NCBI GenBank assembly: GCA_934296355.1
Contig: CAKRAY010000062.1
Coordinates: 1-8,071, forward strand
DNA length: 8,071 nt
Direction: 5' to 3'
Source: an uncultured Clostridia bacterium
GTDB taxonomy: Bacteria > Bacillota > Clostridia > Christensenellales > DTU072
Shown here: positions 1-4,609 of the stretch, piece after piece
Numbering within the stretch: the first letter of the stretch is position 1
Layout: the number at the start of each line of letters is the position of its first letter
Translations under genes and position numbers: made by a program
The notes under the pieces: model-generated
The model's database searches: none
The model's input: only the letters and a program-made list of their open reading frames with translations
Told to the model about the DNA's origin: nothing

Positions 1-14
1 GTCAAGGAGTTATT

Positions 15-221
15 ATGAAAATTATTCACACGGCAGACGTGCATTTGGATTCCCCGTTTATCGGGGTGGACGGCAAAACACGTCGCAGAGAGTTGATTTC
101 GGCATTTTCGTCTATGGCGCAGTATGCCGATAACATCGGTGCGGCGGCGGTTATAGTTGCGGGAGATTTGTTCGACGACAGTTTTGCCACCGATGCCACA
201 ATAAAAAGCGTTGCGGACGTA
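15..221 (+). pseudogene. SbcD/YhaO-like metallophosphoesterase, N-terminal fragment
   Basis: The first 65-69 codons read like the start of a DNA-repair exonuclease of the calcineurin-like phosphoesterase family. They begin MKIIHTADVHLDSPF, with metal-ligand residues D8 and H10, and continue to AVIVAGDLFD with D51. The family needs further downstream motifs (GNHD and two later histidine motifs) and is usually 350-420 residues long; all of that is missing. Around residues 65-69 (SVADV) the sequence passes without a frame break into the sugar transferase. The remnant cannot hold a complete metal site, so it should have no nuclease activity. YhaO-type genes normally precede an SbcC-like ATPase gene, and none is seen here. 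Confidence 0.8.
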
Positions 222-1028
222 TTCTTTGCTCTGATAGCGCTGGCAATAACGGCGCCGCTAATGCTCGTTTGCGCGATTATCGTAAGGTGCGACGGCAGAG
301 GCAAAGCGTTGTTCAGACAAGAGCGGATAGGTAAAGGCGGTAAAACTTTCTTTATTTACAAGTTCCGCACGATGACCGCTACCGATATAGCGTTCGCCAC
401 CGACCACGCCGTAATAGAGGACGGCAATCCGAGCGTGACGAAAGCGGGGCGGATTCTGAGGAAATTCAAGTTGGACGAGTTGCCGCAACTCTTCAACGTG
501 CTGAAAGGCGAGATGAGTTTCGTCGGACCCAGACCGCTGATGCCCGTTTACCTCGACGAATACGAGGAGTGGGAAAAGCAAAAGTTTGCCGTGAAGCCCG
601 GACTTACGGGCTTGGCGCAAGTGAACGGCAACGGATATCTCGAAAAAAAGAGCAGAAGTTACTACGACGTGTTCTACGTCGAGAACGAATCGCTTTTTTT
701 GGACGTAAAAATCTTTTTTAAGACCTTTCTCATAGTGCTTTTCGGAGAAGAGAAGTTTCTCCGCGAAGTGGACGAAAAGGAAATAAAAGAGGCGGAAATC
801 AGGTTCGATTCGCGAAAAACCGAGGAAAAATCGCGAGTACAGCGTTTTGGAAGACGTGAGTTTCGATATTTATCGCGGCGAAAGCGTGGCGATAGCGGGT
901 CGGAACGGGGTAGGAAAAAGCACGCTGCTGAAAATAATATCGGGCATAATACCGCCCACGAGCGGCAACATAACGGTAAACGGTACGATGGTACCGATGC
1001 TCAATATCGGCGCGGGTTTCGACGATAA
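15..1028 (+). CDS. Chimeric ORF: metallophosphoesterase N-terminus fused to polyprenyl-phosphate sugar-phosphate transferase
   Basis: This 337-codon ORF has three parts. Residues 1 to about 67 match the start of an SbcD/YhaO-type nuclease. Residues about 65-272 are a bacterial sugar transferase of the WcaJ/PglC family, which moves a sugar phosphate from a nucleotide sugar to undecaprenyl phosphate at the membrane to start polysaccharide synthesis. Residues 273-337 are an out-of-frame reading of the next gene. The transferase part shows the membrane hairpin (about 70-90), RQERIG (101-106), YKFRTM (115-120), the catalytic Asp-Glu dyad in LDELPQL (D154, E155), VGPRP (170-174) and KPGLTGLAQVNG (194-205). 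It lacks only the few residues usually found before the hairpin and has lost its own stop. The AAGGAG at 4-9 supports the start, but that start belongs to the nuclease. Domain assignments are firm. Whether the fusion is real or an assembly artefact is open. Confidence 0.8.
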   Translation: MKIIHTADVHLDSPFIGVDGKTRRRELISAFSSMAQYADNIGAAAVIVAGDLFDDSFATDATIKSVADVFFALIALAITAPLMLVCAIIVRCDGRGKALFRQERIGKGGKTFFIYKFRTMTATDIAFATDHAVIEDGNPSVTKAGRILRKFKLDELPQLFNVLKGEMSFVGPRPLMPVYLDEYEEWEKQKFAVKPGLTGLAQVNGNGYLEKKSRSYYDVFYVENESLFLDVKIFFKTFLIVLFGEEKFLREVDEKEIKEAEIRFDSRKTEEKSRVQRFGRREFRYLSRRKRGDSGSERGRKKHAAENNIGHNTAHERQHNGKRYDGTDAQYRRGFRR

Positions 1029-1442
1029 CGCTTCTGGAAGAGAAAACGTTTTTCTTAACGGCGCGATACTCGGATATTCGAAGAAAGAAATGGAAAACAA
1101 GTACGACGAAATAGTCGAGTTTTCCGAACCGGGCGAGTTTATGAACGTGCCGATAAAGAATTACAGTAGCGGAATGCTTTCGAGACCGGGGTTCGCGATT
1201 GCGGTCAACACGTCGCCCGAGTCATACTCGTGGACGAAATCTTAGCGGTAGGCGACGCTAAGTTTAGGCAAAAATGTAGCGAAAAGATGAAAGAATTGCA
1301 AAAAAAAGGCGTTACGTTCGTCGTTGTTTCGCACAGCAAAGGGCAAGTGGAAATGCTTTGTCAGAGGGCGATTCTTTTACGGAATAAAAAGATTTACGTC
1401 GACGGCGACGTCGATACGGTTTATAAGGAGTACGAGAAGTAA
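832..1442 (+). pseudogene. Wzt/TagH-like polysaccharide-export ABC ATPase, N-truncated and frameshifted
   Basis: This is the nucleotide-binding subunit of an ABC-2 type exporter for O-antigen, capsule or teichoic-acid polymer. It is read in one frame to about 1220 and in another frame after that. Visible are LEDVSFDIYRGE (from 847), Walker A GRNGVGKST (898-924), the GAGFD...GRENV stretch typical of Wzt, signature YSSGM (near 1161-1175), Walker B and D-loop VILVDEILAVGD (1221-1256), the H-loop VVSHS and the ending VYKEYEK. About 30-50 N-terminal residues are missing because the reading frame enters from the tail of the sugar transferase. A single missing G near 1221 (GAGTCATA where GAGGTCATA is expected) breaks the frame. 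Prolines at 1129-1131 and 1186-1188 sit where relatives have leucine. No permease partner or C-terminal sugar-binding domain is present. It is a pseudogene or carries sequence errors. Confidence 0.8.
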
Positions 1443-1447
1443 AAACT

Positions 1448-2728
1448 ATGGCGAAAAAAGAAAAAAAGACCGTCGCGACGGAAAAAACGGTAGAAACGCC
1501 TCTTGCGGAGCGTAAGCCGAAAAGGAAAATCGCAAAGAATGAAGTCAAAGCGTTTTTCAAGCGTTTTTGGTATTGGTTCGCGGTGATTCCTCTCCTTATC
1601 GGCGGCGCGCTGATATGGGCGTGGCAAGCGGGTATGCTCGATATAGGCAAAAAAGAAGAATGCGTTTTGACTACGGACGGTTCGAGAACGATAGATACAT
1701 ACATTTACGGAACGTATTATTTTAACGTGAAATCGAGCGGCGGACAAGAAGTGAAATACGCCGTGTGCGACGGCTACGAAAAGTTGGTCGAGTTCGACGG
1801 GAGCGTAATGCGTGCCGTAAAACTCGGTCAAACGAGGGTCAAGGCTTATGCGGGCAACGCCGAATTGGAGTTTTTCGTGTCCGTATCCGAATACATTTTT
1901 AATTGGACCGTACCCGTAGGATATAAGATAGAAAGGGACGTTTTTAAACGCATAAAGGAAGAATATTTGGAAACCGTCGAACTCGAAGTCACGAACGGGA
2001 ACGAATGTTTAGAAGCGAAAACGGACGCCGACGGTAACGAATACTACGAGGCGATTAAAGCGGGAATCGCCACGGTTTGCATGTACGATTCCGCGGGCGC
2101 GGGCGTTTGCCTCGTGCATATAAACGTAAAAGACGGCATATCGGAGGACGAAGCGAAAGTTAACGAAAGCGTCATTCCGAAAATAGATTTTTCGGAAGCG
2201 AATTTCGGAGCGGTAGCCGAACGCATAACCGGTATGACCAGACACCAATATTACGAAGTTCCCATGCCGAAGTTTGACCTTTCGGGATATTTGTTGTATT
2301 ATTCTACCGACGAGAGAGTAATTACCGTCACAAGCACGGGCTTTATTCAAGCGGTATCTAAGGGTACGGCGTGTATCACGATAGCGTGCGTAGACGAGAA
2401 GAATTCGCGTATTGCCTATTATAACGTGGAAATCGTCACCAAGGCGGACGAATATCGGTTCATTGTCAAGGAAGGCGACGACGTAACGGTCGAATTTCTC
2501 GAAGAACAACTGTCGCTCGTTCACGACGAAGTGCAGTTCGTTCCCGCGTCGAAAAACGTTACGGGAACCAAGGTAAACGGCAAGTACGCGCGGTTTACCG
2601 TTGAATTCGGCGATTACGAAGAAGGCAAGATATACGGACTCAATAAAAACGGCGACGTAGTATCGGAGTTTACGTTTTTGAAAGAGTATGAGTTCGAGGA
2701 GGGAGCGTATAATGACGAAGAACAGTAA
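1448..2728 (+). CDS. Signal-anchored extracellular protein with Ig/Big-like repeats
   Basis: A 426-residue protein of unknown function. Residues 1-39 are a lysine-rich cytoplasmic tail, and 40-58 form one hydrophobic helix (FWYWFAVIPLLIGGALIWAW region). The remaining 370 residues should lie outside the cell. That part contains three divergent beta-sandwich-like segments resembling bacterial Ig-like (Big_2) domains: about 71-146 (ends AVKLGQTRVKAYAG...FVSV), about 177-227 (ends AIKAGIATVCMYDSAG...HINV) and about 272-330 (YYSTDERVITVTSTGFIQAV then SKGTACITIAC). The last matches the Big_2 pattern of value, then 'G x I x A V', then 'K G T A x I T' best. It starts 5 nt after the ABC-ATPase stop with only a weak purine stretch (GAGAAG, 1434-1439) before the ATG, so it was probably translated from the upstream gene. 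Its end overlaps the next gene. No catalytic motif is seen; a structural or binding surface role is an inference. Confidence 0.8.
   Translation: MAKKEKKTVATEKTVETPLAERKPKRKIAKNEVKAFFKRFWYWFAVIPLLIGGALIWAWQAGMLDIGKKEECVLTTDGSRTIDTYIYGTYYFNVKSSGGQEVKYAVCDGYEKLVEFDGSVMRAVKLGQTRVKAYAGNAELEFFVSVSEYIFNWTVPVGYKIERDVFKRIKEEYLETVELEVTNGNECLEAKTDADGNEYYEAIKAGIATVCMYDSAGAGVCLVHINVKDGISEDEAKVNESVIPKIDFSEANFGAVAERITGMTRHQYYEVPMPKFDLSGYLLYYSTDERVITVTSTGFIQAVSKGTACITIACVDEKNSRIAYYNVEIVTKADEYRFIVKEGDDVTVEFLEEQLSLVHDEVQFVPASKNVTGTKVNGKYARFTVEFGDYEEGKIYGLNKNGDVVSEFTFLKEYEFEEGAYNDEEQ
2696..2705 (+). promoter_or_regulatory. Ribosome binding site fixing the start at 2712
   Basis: GAGGAGGGAG lies 6 nt before ATG 2712, inside the end of the preceding gene. 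It selects 2712 over the in-frame ATG at 2688, which has no comparable site and would add eight charged residues (MSSRRERI) in front of a normal signal peptide. Confidence 0.8.
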
Positions 2729-4130
2729 AGCGGTTTTGATTATCGCGACGATTACCATCGCGCTTATCGCGATAACGGCGTTTATTCACGCGGGTTTTAA
2801 CCGTTCTTACGCGCTTGCGGAGGGCGAAGAAGCGAGCGAGGACTTTTTCGGAAGCGTAGGCGTTTACTACGAGGGAGAAGACGAAACGCCGCGTTACGGC
2901 GACGAAAAAATAGAACTTAGGGCGTACGCGCCGGCGAACGGGCATTATTCGTATACCTGGTATTATTCCACGCAAGAAAACGGCGTGTATACGGAAGCGT
3001 TTTCTGCGAATACCGAGGGCAGTATAGAGCCGACCGTGCTTTATTGTCCCGTAACGACTTGCGACCAAAACGGCTGGTACTACTGCAAAGTTACCGAAAC
3101 AAGGCGCGGAAGCGTAGTCACGAAAACGGACATAGACTCGAAAAAAGTAAAACTCGAAATCGCGCCGCGTCAAGCGACGGTAAAAGTTATTCCCGCGGAA
3201 TACGTTTATAACGGCAAGTGGCAGACGCTAAAAACCGAGATAACGGGCGGAGTTTTGGAAGGCGATAAAGTTTCGGTAATCGCCGCAAGCGAAAAAGCCG
3301 TAGTGAACGCGGGCGAGTACAATATTACCCTTACGCCGGACAATAAAAACTATGTTTTTACCGGCGACGTCAATGTGAAAATGACGATAAAACACGCGAA
3401 ATTAAAGATAAAACTTGACGACGTACACACGAAAACGAGCGAAAGGCATTACGATTACAAGATTAACTACATAGGGTTCGTCGAGGGCGAGAACGAAAAG
3501 AACTTGTCTTTCACTCCGAGTTTACCGACGGAAGTGTTTACCGCCACGGGAGAGTACAGAGTAAAAGCGCAGGGCAAGACCGTGGACGGTAACTATGAGA
3601 TAGAATACGAAGAGAGCATAGTTTACGTTAACAAAAACGTTATAGACGGAGGTTACGTAAACGACGCGGACTTTTCCGCGGCGGGGTCGTTCGAACCCGC
3701 CACGACTTTAACCGTAGAAGTCAGAGAAAGCGACAGAGTAAAGTTACCGTTCACGAAAATAATCGTAGACGACGTAAAATTCGAACTGAGCGCGGCGGCT
3801 TCGGAAGACGTCTATACCGTGAATATCAAAAGGGAATACTTTAATTTCGGCTTGTCCGTTTGTTACGTCGATAAAGACGGAAACAACTTGAAAGCGAATA
3901 ATTTCACTTACCGAAACGGCGTTTTGTCGGTAACGCTACCGTCGGACGTAGCGGAAGGCGATTTGGTCGTGTATTACGACATAACGTTGGCTCTCGTTTT
4001 GGGCGGACTGTTCGTTTTGGTACTGTTCATCGCGATAGTCGTCGTTGCCAAAGACAAACGTAAGTATAAAAGGCGTAAGATTTTAGGCGACGCCGCCAAA
4101 AAACAAGCGCGCAAGGCGAAATATTACTAA
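2712..4130 (+). CDS. Secreted, C-terminally membrane-anchored protein with MBG-like domains
   Basis: A 472-residue type I membrane protein of unknown function. It has a signal peptide (basic MTKNSK, hydrophobic 7-27, likely cleavage after SYALA at residue 36), a large extracellular part, one transmembrane helix (about 424-447) and a strongly basic cytoplasmic tail (KDKRKYKRRK...KKQARKAKYY). Residues about 48-150 resemble an Ig-like fold (YSYTWYYS...NGWYYCKVTET, with C112, C117 and C125). About 154-230 is an MBG-type repeat (ATVKVIPAEYVYNGKWQTLK, later NAGEYNITLTPDNKNY). About 231-309 is a second, weaker one (TATGEYRVKAQGKTVDGNYE). There is no LPXTG motif. The gene overlaps the preceding one by 17 nt, which points to translational coupling. 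The partner is anchored at its N-terminus and this protein at its C-terminus, so the two could form a surface complex; that is inference. The 3' side is the structured non-coding region. Confidence 0.85.
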   Translation: MTKNSKAVLIIATITIALIAITAFIHAGFNRSYALAEGEEASEDFFGSVGVYYEGEDETPRYGDEKIELRAYAPANGHYSYTWYYSTQENGVYTEAFSANTEGSIEPTVLYCPVTTCDQNGWYYCKVTETRRGSVVTKTDIDSKKVKLEIAPRQATVKVIPAEYVYNGKWQTLKTEITGGVLEGDKVSVIAASEKAVVNAGEYNITLTPDNKNYVFTGDVNVKMTIKHAKLKIKLDDVHTKTSERHYDYKINYIGFVEGENEKNLSFTPSLPTEVFTATGEYRVKAQGKTVDGNYEIEYEESIVYVNKNVIDGGYVNDADFSAAGSFEPATTLTVEVRESDRVKLPFTKIIVDDVKFELSAAASEDVYTVNIKREYFNFGLSVCYVDKDGNNLKANNFTYRNGVLSVTLPSDVAEGDLVVYYDITLALVLGGLFVLVLFIAIVVVAKDKRKYKRRKILGDAAKKQARKAKYY

Positions 4131-4230
4131 AAAAACGGCGCCACACGTTCGTCGGGTACTTATAGCAGTCGGAAAGGCTTTTCCTTTGTGCTAATGCGTA
4201 CTGTTAACCGCCGAAGCACCGACTACAAGG

Positions 4231-4273
4231 AAGCCGTTACGTACCTTACGGCTTATTATCTAAGTTCGTAAGG
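4231..4273. repeat. Two mutually exclusive hairpins
   Basis: AAGCCGT (4231-4237) pairs with ACGGCTT (4248-4254), a 7-bp stem with a 10-nt loop. CCTTACG (4244-4250) also pairs with CGTAAGG (4267-4273), extended inside by CTTA (4252-4255) with TAAG (4261-4264) around a 5-nt loop. The two stems share bases 4248-4254 and cannot form together. Confidence 0.6.
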
Positions 4274-4290
4274 CGTTCCCCCTTACTGTA

Positions 4291-4310
4291 TCCCCCTAAG
4301 GCTAAGGGGA
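4291..4310. repeat. C-rich/G-rich imperfect hairpin
   Basis: TCCCC at 4291-4295 pairs with GGGGA at 4306-4310, with TA/TA pairing further inside after a C-A mismatch. A similar C-run (TTCCCCCTTA) lies just upstream at 4277-4286. It is not followed by a T-run, so it is not a canonical terminator. Confidence 0.45.
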
Positions 4311-4339
4311 AATTGTGAAAAGTGTCATTTCCACAATTT
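4310..4339. repeat. Inverted repeat, 8-bp perfect arms plus 3
   Basis: AAATTGTG (4310-4317) is the exact reverse complement of CACAATTT (4332-4339). After one A-C mismatch, AAA pairs with TTT around a GTGTCA loop. A T-rich tract (4357-4370) starts 17 nt later, too far for a standard intrinsic terminator, so a termination role for the upstream operon is only possible. Confidence 0.55.
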
Positions 4340-4388
4340 CGTATTATACCGTAAATCTTTTTCTTTTTTTAGATAAATGTTTATGTGT

Positions 4389-4454
4389 GGCTATATGCTT
4401 ATTGTAGAATACTGCCGGTTCGCGAAACTTGGGTGAAGCGTCACACGCTTCCGC
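4389..4454. repeat. Tandem 66-bp repeat, copy 1
   Basis: First of two directly adjacent copies of a 66-bp unit, with 50 of 66 positions identical by eye. The unit begins GGCTATAYGCTTATT, has a central TTCGCG, and ends in a 17-nt hairpin, here GAAGCGTCACACGCTTC (4435-4451): 7 perfect base pairs around a CAC loop. Confidence 0.8.
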
Positions 4455-4520
4455 GGCTATACGCTTATTAAAGCATACGGCTTATTCGCGTAAATTGGAT
4501 GCAACGTCACACGTTGCCGA
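4455..4520. repeat. Tandem 66-bp repeat, copy 2
   Basis: Second copy of the 66-bp unit, abutting copy 1 without spacer. Its hairpin is GCAACGTCACACGTTGC (4501-4517). Against copy 1, two positions in the left arm differ and both are matched by compensating changes in the right arm, while the core CGTCACACG is unchanged. The copy ends 13 bp before the -35 element of the lipoprotein promoter. Confidence 0.8.
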
Positions 4521-4533
4521 TTGGCGCCGCCTA

Positions 4534-4562
4534 TTGACAAAATGAACACTATGTAGTATATT
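4534..4562 (+). promoter_or_regulatory. Sigma-A type promoter for the lipoprotein gene
   Basis: A perfect -35 TTGACA (4534-4539) is followed after exactly 17 bp by TATATT (4557-4562), one base off the -10 consensus. Transcription should begin near 4568-4570, giving a leader of about 40 nt before ATG 4610. Confidence 0.8.
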
Positions 4563-4570
4563 TATAGTGT
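4546..4570. promoter_or_regulatory. Inverted repeat over the -10 element, possible operator
   Basis: ACACTAT (4546-4552) and ATAGTGT (4564-4570) are perfect 7-bp arms separated by 11 bp and centred on the -10 box, a position where a bound dimeric repressor would block RNA polymerase. The AT-rich composition makes a chance match possible. No regulator gene is present in the window. Confidence 0.4.
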
Positions 4571-4578
4571 ATTTTTAT

Positions 4579-4593
4579 GCGCGTTACACGCGC
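4579..4593 (+). promoter_or_regulatory. 5'-UTR hairpin sharing the repeat core
   Basis: GCGCGT, loop TAC, ACGCGC gives a perfect 6-bp GC-rich stem about 10 nt from the predicted transcript start and 6 nt before the ribosome binding site. Its core CGTTACACG differs by one base from CGTCACACG in the two tandem repeat hairpins. A 5' stem like this can stabilise mRNA or modulate initiation. There is no T-run, so it is not a terminator. Confidence 0.55.
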
Positions 4594-4599
4594 GTACAC

Positions 4600-4604
4600 G
4601 GGAG
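4600..4604 (+). promoter_or_regulatory. Ribosome binding site of the lipoprotein gene
   Basis: GGGAG sits 5 nt before ATG 4610 and directly precedes a basic, hydrophobic signal sequence, which fixes the start. Confidence 0.7.
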
Positions 4605-4609
4605 TGCGT

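Larger units (their letters stand above)
4131..4388. other. Non-coding structured region after the membrane-protein operon
   Basis: No ORF with coding character is visible on either strand. The region is dense in inverted repeats. AGTCGG 4167-4172 pairs with CCGACT 4219-4224 and encloses GGAAA/TTTCC (4171-4175/4180-4184) and GTGCT/AGCAC (4188-4192/4215-4219), like a three-way junction. Alternative stems follow at 4231-4273, then a C-rich/G-rich stem at 4291-4310 and a long stem at 4310-4339, then a T-rich tract (4357-4370). It could be a 3' UTR, a free-standing ncRNA on either strand, or an intergenic repeat element. I recognise no named RNA family. Confidence 0.5.

Noticed and set aside
847..849. 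TTG 847 as a genuine start of the ABC ATPase
   Set aside because: It falls inside the conserved LEDVSF strand, homology extends upstream of it, and no ribosome binding site precedes it.
1230..1442. Separate small gene of 70 codons
   Set aside because: It starts at the Walker B aspartate region and is the out-of-frame C-terminal part of the ABC ATPase, not an independent gene.
2688..2711. Upstream in-frame ATG (2688) as start of the second membrane-protein gene
   Set aside because: GAGGAGGGAG is placed correctly for ATG 2712 and would be inside the coding sequence if 2688 were used. The signal peptide also begins naturally at 2712.
2009..2758. 249-codon minus-strand ORF opposite the first membrane-protein gene, and similar minus-strand ORFs at 26-304, 258-620, 1421-1831, 2670-3173, 6082-6405, 7313-7651 and 7853-8044
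   Set aside because: Their translations show no recognisable family and are low-complexity, Arg/Phe/Val-rich mirrors of the real genes. They lie wholly or largely inside well-supported + strand coding regions.
4335..4370. Intrinsic terminator ending in the T-rich tract 4357-4370
   Set aside because: The only stem directly before the T-tract (ATTTCG/CGTAAAT with a bulge) is weak and AT-rich, and the better stem at 4310-4339 ends 17 nt too early.
4389..4440. tRNA-like GGTTCGCGAAAC resembling a T-arm
   Set aside because: No acceptor stem, D-arm or anticodon arm can be built around it, and the second repeat copy does not keep the pairing.
4389..4520. CRISPR array
   Set aside because: There are only two units, directly adjacent with no spacer, diverged at 16 of 66 positions, and no cas gene is present.
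4137..4528. MITE-like element bounded by GGCGCC at both ends
   Set aside because: The terminal match is only 7 bases, of which six are a self-palindrome, and no target-site duplication is visible.
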